A stretch of DNA of 64,000 nucleotides from an uncultured Acetatifactor sp. (GCA_910577185.1 CAJTLR010000003.1:1-64000); one strand, 5' to 3'. Counted from the stretch's first letter, positions 16,818-25,510 are shown. Numbers and translations are program-made. The notes: generated from the sequence alone by a model not told the origin.

Positions 16818-17873
16818 TCACTGAAGCAGTCTTGCTATCTTCCGACATATCTTAAAAATCTCAGGGTTAAACTTTACTTCCGCTTCCTCTGCCATAATCC
16901 TGAAAGCTTCCTCCCTGCTGTAATTTTTCTTTTCCGTCAGCGCACAATATACTTCCACTATGGAAACAATCTGTGCGGCAAGGGGAATCTGTTCTCCCTT
17001 CAGGCCGGAGGGATAACCGCTTCCATCCCAGTTTTCATGGTGGTAATGGGCGATATCCACGGCAGTGCTCAGAAAGTCGTTATAATCATTATCCACATAC
17101 AAATCACCCAGAAGCTTCGCCCCGATATTGGTGTGGTTCTGGACTATTGCCATTTCCTCTTCGGTGAGTGATGTCTGCTTTCTCAAAAGTTCCAGGGGAA
17201 TGCCGATATTTCCGATATCACACAATGGCGCCGCCAGCGCTATCGTATCAATATAGGCATCTGAGACCTGATCCCCGAACACAGCAGAAAGCTGCATTCC
17301 CTGGGCAAGAATGCTGCAGTTTTGACTCAGCCTCTCGATATGTTCCTTCCGGTAGCAGGAATTCTGTGCCGCGATAGCCGCCAGTGCATACAAAACACTC
17401 TTTTTTTCCTGCTCTATCTGTCTGGTCTGTTCCGTGACCGAAACCTGAAGCCTGCGGTTCGCCTCCTTCAGTTCCTTGTTCATCTCATGCAGGCGCAGCT
17501 GCGTCCTGATGCGTACCTCCACAATCTCCGGCACAAAGGGCTTTGTAATATAATCTGCTCCCCCAAGGCCGAATCCCTCCACCACATCTTCCGTGGTATC
17601 ATTTGCAGAAATAAAAATCACCGGAATATGCCTTGTCTTTTTATCACTCTTAATGGCCCTGCACAGTTCGTAACCGTCCATTCCCGGCATGGAAATGTCA
17701 GACAGCACCAGCACCGGAAGCGATTTCCCAATGGCCGCCAGCGCCTCTTCACCGCTCTCGGCCAAAACCGGGCGGAATCCCATCCTGCTGATGATTTCCT
17801 CCAGCAAGATCCTGTTGAACTCCAGATCGTCCACTATGAGAATCTCCGCCATATTCTGCTCCCCATAACGCAT
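16818..17873 (-). CDS. Response regulator with degenerate HD-GYP domain
   Basis: A 351-residue protein. The N-terminal receiver has VDDLEFNR, LSDISMPGMDGYE (acceptor Asp) and YITKPF. A coiled-coil linker leads to an HD-GYP domain, which in active enzymes hydrolyses cyclic di-GMP. The HD motif is altered: where family members read H-D-I-G-K-I-G-I-P this reads C-D-I-G-N-I-G-I-P, losing the metal-binding His and the Lys. Downstream H-H-E-N-W-D-G-S-G-Y-P is intact. It is therefore probably a binding or signalling protein rather than a phosphodiesterase. The start could also be ATG 17852, which would begin MAEILIVDD; 17873 has GGAGGT six bases upstream. It follows the histidine kinase by 34 bp and is its likely partner. 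Confidence 0.88.
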   Translation of the reverse strand: MRYGEQNMAEILIVDDLEFNRILLEEIISRMGFRPVLAESGEEALAAIGKSLPVLVLSDISMPGMDGYELCRAIKSDKKTRHIPVIFISANDTTEDVVEGFGLGGADYITKPFVPEIVEVRIRTQLRLHEMNKELKEANRRLQVSVTEQTRQIEQEKKSVLYALAAIAAQNSCYRKEHIERLSQNCSILAQGMQLSAVFGDQVSDAYIDTIALAAPLCDIGNIGIPLELLRKQTSLTEEEMAIVQNHTNIGAKLLGDLYVDNDYNDFLSTAVDIAHYHHENWDGSGYPSGLKGEQIPLAAQIVSIVEVYCALTEKKNYSREEAFRIMAEEAEVKFNPEIFKICRKIARLLQ

Positions 17874-17907
17874 ACCCATACCTCCCTCCGGCCGCGGCCG
17901 CCGCAAT

Positions 17908-19374
17908 TCAGCCGGAAGCCCCGCCGTCACACTGTTCAGAGCCGGAGGCCGGATTCACTTGTGTCAATTTATGATATTCACTGATCACCTTGTCATAGTC
18001 TTCTTTCTGGATTGCCATCTTCAGCTTCAGCGCCTGGCGTTTCCGCTCCGGAGGCGCGTCTTCCATCAGCTGCCTGACCGTCTCCATAAACATTTCTGCC
18101 TTTTCCCAGTTCTCCATCTCCACGCAGAGGATCAGTTTGGATAAATTTTTCTTCAGAATCTCCTGATTCTTTGGAGTGCCGTATCTGCCGGCTTCCCCAA
18201 AGCTTTCATCCGGGTCTTCCGGCTGCGCGGCCATGTGCAAAAAGGCGGCCTTTACATCATCGGAAGACTCCTGGGATTTGTTTTCCTCTTCGGAAACTCC
18301 CACCCATATGGAAAAGGTAAACTGGCTCCCTTTCCCTTTTTTGCCTTCCACATCAATTCTGCCGCCCATCAGTTCCACCAGCTGCTTACAGATATTCAGC
18401 CCCAGACCCGTTCCGCCGTACTTTCTTGAAATGGAGGCATCCACCTGGGAAAAACTCTGGAACAGTTTATCCCTGTCCTCCTCCGCAACACCTATGCCGG
18501 AGTCCGACACAATAAAAAACAACTCGGTCTTATCTTCCACCCGCGCCGTCCTCAGAACTTCCAGGGTAATTTTACCCACTGTGGTAAACTTCAGCGCATT
18601 GGACAGGAGATTGTTGAGAATCTGCACAATCCGCAGCTCATCTCCCACCACATATTCCGGCACCTGCGGCGATACGGTCATGAAAAAATCCAGTCCCTTT
18701 TCGGTAATTTTATTGATATGCTGTGCTTTCACATAGTCAAGCATATTCCTGAAATGAAACTGTCGCGGCTCCAGGACAAACTTTCCTGCATCCAGCTTTG
18801 AAAAATCCAGAATATTATTGATGATTTTATTCATATCCCCACAGCACCGCTCTATCAGCCGCAGGGACTTCAGCGTCTCCGCATCCGTCACATTCCCAAG
18901 CAGTTCCCTCACATTACCCAGAATGCCATTGACCGGCGTTCTCAGTTCATGTGTTACATTTGCCACAAATTCTGCCTTTACTTTTTCCGCCTGCTGCGCT
19001 TCTTCCCGCACCTGGCCGATTTCCCTGCCCAGATGCTCCTTCTCCAGAATATCATTCGCCATACATATGTATGTCCCGGGATGGCTGCCATCTTCTATGA
19101 TCCTGGCCTCCACCGGAAAACAAGTGTGATTCTCTCTGTATGCCACAAGATGCCGTGTATCGTTTCCGAACTGGAAATCAGACGCGAATCCGCTCCCGGA
19201 CTTTTGAAACGTGCCTGGAAAAACATCACCCACAAGCCTGCCGGACAGCTCCTTCGAACCGAGTTTCTTTCTGGCTGCCGCATTTGCGTAGGAAATTACC
19301 CCCGTCCCATCGAACACCAGAATCATCTCCAGTGCATCCTCTATGGGAAGCACATGGTTTTCCCCCTCATACAT
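17908..19374 (-). CDS. PAS-domain sensor histidine kinase
   Basis: A 488-residue kinase without membrane segments, so probably cytoplasmic. One PAS domain (residues ~10-120) precedes a HisKA domain with the phospho-His in FVANVTHELRTPVNG. The ATPase domain has N box NNLLSNALKF, G1 SDSGIGV and G2 GGTGLGL. The last ~110 residues form an extra helical tail after the catalytic core, in the position where hybrid kinases carry a receiver or Hpt; no acceptor motif is visible. The start at 19374 has GGGAGGAG in front; an upstream ATG (19434) lies nearly in the preceding terminator. It is the first gene of the chemosensory operon. Confidence 0.9.
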   Translation of the reverse strand: MYEGENHVLPIEDALEMILVFDGTGVISYANAAARKKLGSKELSGRLVGDVFPGTFQKSGSGFASDFQFGNDTRHLVAYRENHTCFPVEARIIEDGSHPGTYICMANDILEKEHLGREIGQVREEAQQAEKVKAEFVANVTHELRTPVNGILGNVRELLGNVTDAETLKSLRLIERCCGDMNKIINNILDFSKLDAGKFVLEPRQFHFRNMLDYVKAQHINKITEKGLDFFMTVSPQVPEYVVGDELRIVQILNNLLSNALKFTTVGKITLEVLRTARVEDKTELFFIVSDSGIGVAEEDRDKLFQSFSQVDASISRKYGGTGLGLNICKQLVELMGGRIDVEGKKGKGSQFTFSIWVGVSEEENKSQESSDDVKAAFLHMAAQPEDPDESFGEAGRYGTPKNQEILKKNLSKLILCVEMENWEKAEMFMETVRQLMEDAPPERKRQALKLKMAIQKEDYDKVISEYHKLTQVNPASGSEQCDGGASG

Positions 19375-19413
19375 ACTTCTCCTCCCAAATGTCACCATTG
19401 AAAAGTTATGACG

Positions 19414-19450
19414 AAAAAAGGCAGCAAAACGCAATCTCTTCTTTGCTGCC
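19414..19450 (-). terminator. Rho-independent terminator between the HD-GYP regulator and the operon
   Basis: On the minus strand GGCAGCAAA pairs perfectly with TTTGCTGCC (19442-19450 with 19420-19428) and is followed by TTTTTT (19414-19419). It shows that the upstream HD-GYP regulator is a separate unit or only partly read through. Confidence 0.88.
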
Positions 19451-19458
19451 TGCTTATA

Positions 19459-20538
19459 TCACACACCAATTACTTCCATAATATTAAAGAAATCTTCTTT
19501 GGCAAGCCTGAAACACTCCAGAATATCCGGGGAAAACTGGCCGCACTCACCGTTCACAATCATCTCATAGGCCTTTGTCTTCGTAAAGGAACTCTTGTAT
19601 ACTCTTGGACTTACCAGCGCATCATACACATCGGCAACCGCAACAATCTGTGCACTGATGGGAATATCATCCCCTACCAGATGATCCGGATAACCCCTCC
19701 CGTCCCATCTCTCGTGATGATGGCGGCAGATGTCATAGCAATACCGGTAGAATTCACCTGCACGGTCCCTGTAAAACTTTTCCAGAAGATCGCAGCCTAT
19801 GGTGGTATGTGTCTTCATGATCTCAAATTCTTCATTGGTCAGCCGTCCCGGCTTCAGAAGAATGGCATCCGAAATACCGATCTTTCCCACATCATGCAGC
19901 ACCGACGCCCTGGAAATTGCATCCACCTGGACATAGGACAGCCCGTACCTGGGGAAATGGTCCATCAGACACTTTGCCATAATCCGGGTGTAATACTTAA
20001 TACGCTTGGTATGGTCGCCCGTCTCCGCACTTCTGGACTCCACAACGGAACTAAGGGCATCAATCATAAACTCGTTTGTCTCACGAATTTCTTTTTCCTG
20101 TGCCCTGATGGCCTCCTCCTGCTCTTTCAGGCGGATTTCCATATTCCGTTTGTTCTGATACAGTTCGATGATATTACTGCATCTTCTCTTGACAATATAA
20201 GGATAGAAGGGCTTATGTATAACGTCTGCCACTCCGAACGCGTATGCCCTGCCTTCACTGTCCTTAATGGATTCGCCGGTAATCAGTATGACAGGAATCC
20301 CTTTCAGGAGATCCTTTTCCTGCATATACTCCAGAACCTTAAATCCATCCATGATAGGCATGATAACATCCAGCAAAATCAACACGATATTCTGATTGCT
20401 TTCAATCTGATGAACCGCTTCCTGTCCATTCTCTGCCTCAATTAACTCATATGAATCGCGCTCATCGTCAAACATTTCCATGAGTATCGCGCGATTTATT
20501 TCTTCGTCATCCACAATCAATATCTGCTGCTTATTCAT
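19459..20538 (-). CDS. Response regulator with intact HD-GYP phosphodiesterase domain
   Basis: A 359-residue protein. The receiver has IVDDEEINRA, ILLDVIMPIMDGF and IHKPF. The HD-GYP domain keeps every expected motif: L-H-D-V-G-K-I-G-I, H-H-E-R-W-D-G-R-G-Y-P and ADVYDALVS. It should hydrolyse cyclic di-GMP when phosphorylated. The start at 20538 (MNKQQILIVDDEE) has GGTGGG upstream. It has its own promoter (20577-20605) and terminator. Compare the similarly built regulator at 16818-17873, whose HD motif is lost. Confidence 0.92.
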   Translation of the reverse strand: MNKQQILIVDDEEINRAILMEMFDDERDSYELIEAENGQEAVHQIESNQNIVLILLDVIMPIMDGFKVLEYMQEKDLLKGIPVILITGESIKDSEGRAYAFGVADVIHKPFYPYIVKRRCSNIIELYQNKRNMEIRLKEQEEAIRAQEKEIRETNEFMIDALSSVVESRSAETGDHTKRIKYYTRIMAKCLMDHFPRYGLSYVQVDAISRASVLHDVGKIGISDAILLKPGRLTNEEFEIMKTHTTIGCDLLEKFYRDRAGEFYRYCYDICRHHHERWDGRGYPDHLVGDDIPISAQIVAVADVYDALVSPRVYKSSFTKTKAYEMIVNGECGQFSPDILECFRLAKEDFFNIMEVIGV

Positions 20539-20576
20539 TTTCCCACCATTACTCTTTATGTATTCATTCCATAGAC

Positions 20577-20605
20577 ATGATACCACTTTCCATACTAATT
20601 GTCAA
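20577..20605 (-). promoter_or_regulatory. Promoter of the intact HD-GYP regulator
   Basis: On the minus strand TTGACA (20600-20605) and TATCAT (20577-20582) are 17 bp apart. The 39 bp to the ATG contain the ribosome site. Confidence 0.75.
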
Positions 20606-20739
20606 TTGACTTCCCTTAGATTTTACTCCCTATTTATACCATTACGGCAACGATAATACAGCGCCCTGTCCGGCATGTCACGGCATTCCCGGACATTCCT
20701 CCCATCTTTCCGCCCCTTCCTCCCCCCTGTTTTAAAGAC

Positions 20740-20768
20740 TTGATTTTTGATGCCGGAGACAGTATAAT
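20740..20768 (+). promoter_or_regulatory. Promoter of the PocR-GGDEF-HD gene
   Basis: TTGATT (20740-20745) and TATAAT (20763-20768) are 17 bp apart, 69 bp before the GTG start. It fires away from the minus-strand promoter 135 bp to the left. The rest of the 300-bp gap holds no gene, and I see no cyclic di-GMP riboswitch core in it. Confidence 0.75.
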
Positions 20769-20836
20769 GAATGTATAAAAAACGCTGCGGAACCAGGTCC
20801 AAGGCAAATACAGAATCGGAACTAGGAGGTGAATCC

Positions 20837-22438
20837 GTGAAAGCATACGCATTTCCTGATATCTTTGACATAAATTCCCTGCAGGAGCTGACGGATTCTT
20901 TGTCTGCCGCACTTCAACTGAGTATCAGTGTCCGGAATCCTTCCGGGAAACGCTTTACGCGGGACAGTGAATACGGCAGTTTTTACCAGAACATACTTGC
21001 GAAATCCCCGGCAGCCGGCGAACTCTATGAGCAGTTTGTGTCAGGTCTGTGCGCTTACATACAGCCCACCCCCTATGTATGCCGTTGCCAGTTTACGGGA
21101 CTTACGGATGCGGTAATCAACATTATGGCCGGCGATATCCATATTGCCAGCATGCTGGCGGGAAGAATCCGCCTGGCGGAAAACCCCCTCAGTGATGAGG
21201 AATACCGCGAGATCGCCCGCAGCCTCGGTACAGATGAGGACGCTTATCTGTCTGCCGTTCATGCCCTTCCGGTCATGACAGGCACACAGTTTCACAATAT
21301 TTTAGACATGCTTCTGCTTCTGATGCGGCAGCTGTCCCTTCTGGGGCAGTCGAAACTGGATCTGAAAAACACTATCTCATCCCTGGAAAGCCAGAAATGT
21401 CTGCACCAGCAGGAGAAAGTAGCCTGGGAATCCCTGGCGGAAAAAGATTCCATGACGGGACTTTATAACCGCCGCAAATTTGAAGAGGCGGTGGCCGCTT
21501 ACTCCACAGAAAAAGACCGTAAAATCTGCATGATATCAGCAGACGCAAATTTTCTGAAGCTGACAAACGACATTTTCGGCCATGAAGCCGGCGATACCCT
21601 GCTTCAGACCATCGCAAAAATCATGAACGACCTTGCCAAGAGCGACTGGCTTGTGGCAAGATGCGGCGGAGATGAATTCCGCGTCATCCTGCCCGACACC
21701 ACGCTGGAAACCGCCCTTGATTACTGCAGGCGGGTAGCCCGCAACTGCCGCCACGACAAAAGCCTGACCCTGCCTTTGTCGGTTGCCCTGGGCGCCGCGG
21801 AATGGAACAGCGAGGCTGAAACCCTTCATGACTGTTTTTCCCGTGCAGATGCCAAGATGTACCAGAACAAGACTGCCCTGAAGCATGAGCTGCGTATCCC
21901 CAATTACATTATGGAGCGCTTATATGACCGGCAGGTCCTGAACAAAGCATCCGCGGAATCCATCGCCCGCATGACATATGACTTTGCCCGGTATCTGAAA
22001 TTTACCCGGGAACGGGCAAAGGAAATCAGCATTGCCGCCCTGTATCAGGATATCGGTATGGCAAAGCTGCCGGAATCCTTTGTGATCCGGGGCCAGTCCC
22101 GGACCGAGGAAGAGAAATCCCAGATGCACATGCATGTGACCCACAGCTATACCATGGCGCGGCAGTTCGACGAACTCTACAAGATTGCGGATATCATTCA
22201 CTGTACTCATGAGAACTGGAACGGAAAAGGCTATCCCGGCGGGCTGAAGGGAGAGCAGATCCCCATGGAAGCGAGGATTATCCACCTTGCCAGCGATTAT
22301 ATCTCCCGGACCCTTCCCACCGTCACCGGCGGGTTTTATACGGAAGATGATGTCCGGAAGTGCCTTGCCGACGATAACGGCAATGTATATGATCCGGAGC
22401 TTGCCGCAAAATTCCTGCGGTTTCTGCATAAGCGATAG
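20837..22438 (+). CDS. PocR-GGDEF-degenerate HD-GYP signalling protein
   Basis: A 533-residue soluble protein. Residues ~8-185 form a PocR-type sensory domain, with the C-x-x-x-x-Q-F-T-G-L-like core around CRCQFTGLTDAVINI. A GGDEF domain (~220-375) has an intact RCGGDEF active site, so it should make cyclic di-GMP. The C-terminal HD domain (~385-530) has lost its key His: Y-Q-D-I-G-M-A-K-L-P replaces H-D-I-G-K-x-x-I-P, and HHE is changed to T-H-E-N-W-N-G-K-G-Y-P. It is probably a cyclase with a regulatory HD module. The start is GTG 20837, with GGAGGT six bases upstream; an earlier in-frame ATG (20771) begins right at the promoter and cannot be used. Confidence 0.9.
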   Translation: MKAYAFPDIFDINSLQELTDSLSAALQLSISVRNPSGKRFTRDSEYGSFYQNILAKSPAAGELYEQFVSGLCAYIQPTPYVCRCQFTGLTDAVINIMAGDIHIASMLAGRIRLAENPLSDEEYREIARSLGTDEDAYLSAVHALPVMTGTQFHNILDMLLLLMRQLSLLGQSKLDLKNTISSLESQKCLHQQEKVAWESLAEKDSMTGLYNRRKFEEAVAAYSTEKDRKICMISADANFLKLTNDIFGHEAGDTLLQTIAKIMNDLAKSDWLVARCGGDEFRVILPDTTLETALDYCRRVARNCRHDKSLTLPLSVALGAAEWNSEAETLHDCFSRADAKMYQNKTALKHELRIPNYIMERLYDRQVLNKASAESIARMTYDFARYLKFTRERAKEISIAALYQDIGMAKLPESFVIRGQSRTEEEKSQMHMHVTHSYTMARQFDELYKIADIIHCTHENWNGKGYPGGLKGEQIPMEARIIHLASDYISRTLPTVTGGFYTEDDVRKCLADDNGNVYDPELAAKFLRFLHKR

Positions 22439-22460
22439 AAAATTGGGGCGCAGAAAAAGG

Positions 22461-22500
22461 GGGCTGTCACAGAAAGAAATTCTTCTGCGACAGCCCTTTT
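22461..22500 (+). terminator. Terminator after the PocR-GGDEF gene
   Basis: GGGCTGTC (22461-22468) pairs with GACAGCCC (22489-22496), with an inner AGAA/TTCT pair and TTTT after the stem. A-tracts before the stem may let it act on the other strand too, for the ABC permease transcript. Confidence 0.8.
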
Positions 22501-22535
22501 ACATGTCTCACATGTTTACATATTTAACCCCATTT

Positions 22536-22607
22536 CTGCGCGGCCTTTTGCGCATGTCAAGTTTGTGGATGCCGCGCAGACATAAACCTGGGATTGAAAA
22601 TTTTCAA
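22536..22607. repeat. Structured palindromic repeat, family C copy 1
   Basis: CTGCGCGGC (22536-22544) pairs perfectly with GCCGCGCAG (22571-22579). A second palindrome follows, TTGAAAA/TTTTCAA (22594-22607). Related copies lie at 24817-24915 and 24928-24972. It sits just after the ABC permease stop on the minus strand. Confidence 0.6.
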
Positions 22608-22629
22608 TTTTCAGTCTTCTCACATCTGT

Positions 22630-23889
22630 TTATTCGCTTTTTTTCAGGCTTTTCAGGGCCGTGCTGATCTTGATGGGATTCCCGTACCGCAAAGTACCCA
22701 TACGGTAAATCTTCGCTCCCAGAATTCCCACGCCCACTATGGACAATACCAGTATCAGAAAAGATACTATGATTTCCCATGCCGCTACAGTTCCCATGCC
22801 GATCCGCGCGAACATGGTACTGTAGGAACTGATGGGCAGGAATGACAATATCTTAATGACATTTCCGTCCACATCCGTCAGCTGTAACAGAGAGAAGAAA
22901 TAGACCACCATAATCACTATCATCAGGCCTGACACACTCTTGCTGATATCCTCTGTCTTGCTGACCAGGGCGCCCATGGCACCATAGAGGAAGGCATAGA
23001 ACAGATAACCCCCCAGACCGAAAAAGGCAAATGCCAGGAGCACTTCCGCCGGAATATATAAGAGCATATCCAGCATGCCTCCCCACTGATCCCTGTTGAT
23101 CTGGTACGAGATCAGAATGGCACCCATCATCACACCCATCTGGAAGACACCGCCCACTGCGCCCGCGATCACTTTACCGAACAGCAGGCTGTTGGGGGAT
23201 GTGCTTGTCACCAGCACCTCAATCGCACGGTTGCTCTTCTCGCTGGTGACGGAAACCGCAATCATCTGCCCATAGTATACAATCAGCATAAACACGAGGA
23301 TGACCAGAACATAACAGTACCAGTAATTGCTTCCGGAATCCTTATTCAGCACCGTCTCCGTAACCGTTATGGGCGCATCATACATTGCCGTTATTTCGTT
23401 CAGGTCCAGTCCCGCAACGGCACAGTAGTCCATACGGTAAAACAGCTTCATGGCCTGGTCAAAAACCGCCGTGTTACTGTCGCCCATGGATTTATTAAAA
23501 ACATAGTACTCATATTCCGAATCGCCGGTGACGACAAACCCCGCCTCCGCTTCCTGGGCTTCCAGGGAAGACTTGAGGGCTTCTACATCCGCTGCCTGCT
23601 GCCAGGCCACTCCCGGAAACATTTCTCCCAGAATGTCTTCCCGCACAACCCCTGCATGATCCAGGTATAGGAACACCCTGTCGTCTTCCGGGGTTTCTGT
23701 CTCCCCGCTTTCACCGCTTTCTGCGTTCTCCGTTACCTGGACTCCGGTAAACCCTGACATATCCACAAACCGGGGCAGGAAAAGAGCGCCTGCCCCCAAT
23801 ATCGCCAGCACGGCAGTCAGTCCCATAAACACTTTATTTTCAAAGTACTCCCTCAGCTCATACTTCAGCACAATCCAAAACTGTTTCAT
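22630..23889 (-). CDS. natB: ABC-2 type permease, NatB-like
   Basis: A 419-residue membrane subunit. One N-terminal segment (residues ~20-40) is followed by a ~150-residue external region with an acidic stretch, then five or six segments from ~185 onward (YWYCYVLVILVFMLIVYYG onward), the usual NatB arrangement for Na+ efflux or drug export. The SEKSNRAIEVLVTS motif before the permease core is typical of the family. It overlaps the ATPase gene by four bases. The substrate is inferred only from family resemblance. Confidence 0.88.
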   Translation of the reverse strand: MKQFWIVLKYELREYFENKVFMGLTAVLAILGAGALFLPRFVDMSGFTGVQVTENAESGESGETETPEDDRVFLYLDHAGVVREDILGEMFPGVAWQQAADVEALKSSLEAQEAEAGFVVTGDSEYEYYVFNKSMGDSNTAVFDQAMKLFYRMDYCAVAGLDLNEITAMYDAPITVTETVLNKDSGSNYWYCYVLVILVFMLIVYYGQMIAVSVTSEKSNRAIEVLVTSTSPNSLLFGKVIAGAVGGVFQMGVMMGAILISYQINRDQWGGMLDMLLYIPAEVLLAFAFFGLGGYLFYAFLYGAMGALVSKTEDISKSVSGLMIVIMVVYFFSLLQLTDVDGNVIKILSFLPISSYSTMFARIGMGTVAAWEIIVSFLILVLSIVGVGILGAKIYRMGTLRYGNPIKISTALKSLKKSE

Positions 23890-24803
23890 CCCTCTTCACC
23901 TACCTTGCTCACAAAAATATCATTCAGAGATGGCTCGTATCTGCCAAACCGCTCCACTTCCACATCTGATGCCACCAGTTTCTCCATAAGCCTGCGCCTG
24001 TCCACGCCTTCCTTCAGCTCCAGGATCAGGAACTCCTTCTTCCTGCCGGAAACCCTTACCAGATCCGGCCATTCCCGCTCCACCTTTTCCGCCAGATGTT
24101 CCACGGAATCATTTTCCGCCGCCAGCATCAGGCGGTTTTTGCCATACTCCTTCTTGATCTCCTTCAGTTCTCCTGCCAGGACTACCCGGCCATGGTCAAT
24201 AATCGTAATGTGATCACAGAATTCTTCCACATAGCTCATCTGGTGGCTGGAAAAAATCACAAGCCGTTTATCTGCGATCAGTTCGTTGACCACATCCTTC
24301 AGGATCTGGGAATTCACCGGATCCAGGCCGCTGAACGGCTCGTCCAGAATCACAATCTCCGGATTACATACCAAAGTTGACGCCAGCTGCACTTTCTGCT
24401 GGTTTCCCTTGGACAGCGTTTCCAGCTTACGGGACGCATATTCAAAAACCTCCAGCCTTTTCAGCCATTTTTCGGCGTTGACCTTCGCCTCACGGTTTTT
24501 CATGCCCCTCAGATTCGCCAGATAGATCATCTGGTCCATCACTTTTCTTTTGGGATAAAGCCCCCTCTCCTCCGGCAGATAGCCGATCTGATGCTTTGAG
24601 GGTATAAATTTCTCACCATCCAGCAGAATTTCCCCGCTGTTGGCATGAAACACATCCATCAGGATCCGGATGGTAGTTGTCTTGCCCGCCCCGTTTCTTC
24701 CCAGCAGGCCAAGGGCCCTCCCGCTCTCCACTTCAAAATTAATGCCATGAAGAATCTCCGTTTCCCCAAAGCTCTTGCGGATATCTTTCACTTCCAGTTT
24801 CAT
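23886..24803 (-). CDS. natA: ABC transporter ATP-binding protein, NatA-like
   Basis: A 305-residue ATPase. Walker A is GRNGAGKTTT, the signature LSKGNQQKVQL, Walker B IVILDEPFSGLDP and the switch His in FSSHQM. The C-terminal DUF4162-like tail (residues ~215-300) is common in NatA proteins. The start at 24803 (MKLEVKDI) has GGAGGT upstream; an ATG at 24872 lies inside a repeat and has no site. It drives the overlapping permease. A PadR regulator lies upstream, a common arrangement for such pairs. Confidence 0.9.
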   Translation of the reverse strand: MKLEVKDIRKSFGETEILHGINFEVESGRALGLLGRNGAGKTTTIRILMDVFHANSGEILLDGEKFIPSKHQIGYLPEERGLYPKRKVMDQMIYLANLRGMKNREAKVNAEKWLKRLEVFEYASRKLETLSKGNQQKVQLASTLVCNPEIVILDEPFSGLDPVNSQILKDVVNELIADKRLVIFSSHQMSYVEEFCDHITIIDHGRVVLAGELKEIKKEYGKNRLMLAAENDSVEHLAEKVEREWPDLVRVSGRKKEFLILELKEGVDRRRLMEKLVASDVEVERFGRYEPSLNDIFVSKVGEEG

Positions 24804-24816
24804 TTTACCTCCATTT

Positions 24817-24972
24817 CTGCGCTGCTTTTTGCGCATAACCGAGTTTGTGACAGGCCATATATGGCTTTGCAATGCGCAGACACAAATCCCGTGATTGAAA
24901 ATTTATTTTTCAATCTTTACTTCAATTCTGCACAGCTTTTTGTACATGGCAGGGTTTATGGATGCTGTGCGG
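24817..24972. repeat. Structured palindromic repeats, family C copies 2 and 3
   Basis: Copy 2: CTGCGC (24817-24822) with GCGCAG (24874-24879), then GATTGAAAA (24893-24901) with TTTTCAATC (24907-24915). Copy 3: CTGCACAGC (24928-24936) with GCTGTGCGG (24964-24972). Compared with copy 1, two G-C pairs have become A-T on both arms. They fill most of the 374-bp gap between natA and padR; the remainder holds a terminator and no gene. Confidence 0.6.
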
Positions 24973-25115
24973 CCACACCCCCGCCTCCCGTCCGCATCTT
25001 TGGCGGCTGCACAGTTCCCGCAGACTCGGAAAGATCAGGACGTTTCTCCCTGCGGAATGACACACAAGGGGTTCTGCGGACACATCATAATCGTCGTTTT
25101 CCGCAAAAAGGAATG

Positions 25116-25131
25116 ACGGCTGTTCAGCCGT
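25116..25131. terminator. Terminator after padR
   Basis: ACGGCTG and CAGCCGT form a seven-bp stem with a two-base loop. On the minus strand CATTCCTTTTT follows; on the plus strand TTTT follows directly. Confidence 0.55.
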
Positions 25132-25177
25132 TTTCTCATCCGTATCAATTTGCTGAATTTTCCATATTCCATATATC

Positions 25178-25510
25178 CTAACGGGTTGATACCCCCCCTG
25201 ACAAGATTTTTCGTCCGTCAGAAAACTGTCTTTCCAGACGCCTGGTCTCCTCCCGCAGCAGCTCCAGCCCTATGTCCGTAATCTGGTAGGTCTTCTTTTC
25301 ATGCTCAGGCACCGTGGCAATCATCCCATCCTGCATGAGCCTTCCCACCATGGTATAAAGGGTACCTGTACCCAGAACAATCCTTCCCCTGGTCAGGGCG
25401 CTGACATATTGTATAATGGCATATCCATGCCTGGGGCAGATAACAGCCAGAAGCGTATAATAGGTGGTCTCCGTCATGGGTATGTATTTTTTTCGCAGAT
25501 TTTCATTCAA
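25178..25510 (-). CDS. PadR-family transcriptional regulator
   Basis: A 110-residue repressor. The winged helix has the PadR hallmarks Y-Y-T-L-L-A-V-x-x-x-x-x-H-G-Y-A-I, LGTGTLYTMVGRL and K-K-T-Y-Q-I-T. A short C-terminal helix suggests dimerisation. GGAAGGAG precedes the start. Its own leader contains palindromes fitting a PadR operator. It lies upstream of natAB in the same direction, so control of that transporter is likely but separated by a terminator-like hairpin. Confidence 0.9.
   Translation of the reverse strand: MNENLRKKYIPMTETTYYTLLAVICPRHGYAIIQYVSALTRGRIVLGTGTLYTMVGRLMQDGMIATVPEHEKKTYQITDIGLELLREETRRLERQFSDGRKILSGGVSTR

Noticed and set aside
10398..20538. A standard motility chemotaxis locus
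   Set aside because: No fli, flg, mot, cheC or cheD gene is present in or beside the operon; motility cannot be concluded from this window.
20539..20836. A cyclic di-GMP riboswitch in front of the GGDEF gene
   Set aside because: The conserved core of GEMM-type riboswitches is not visible; the gap is explained by two divergent promoters.
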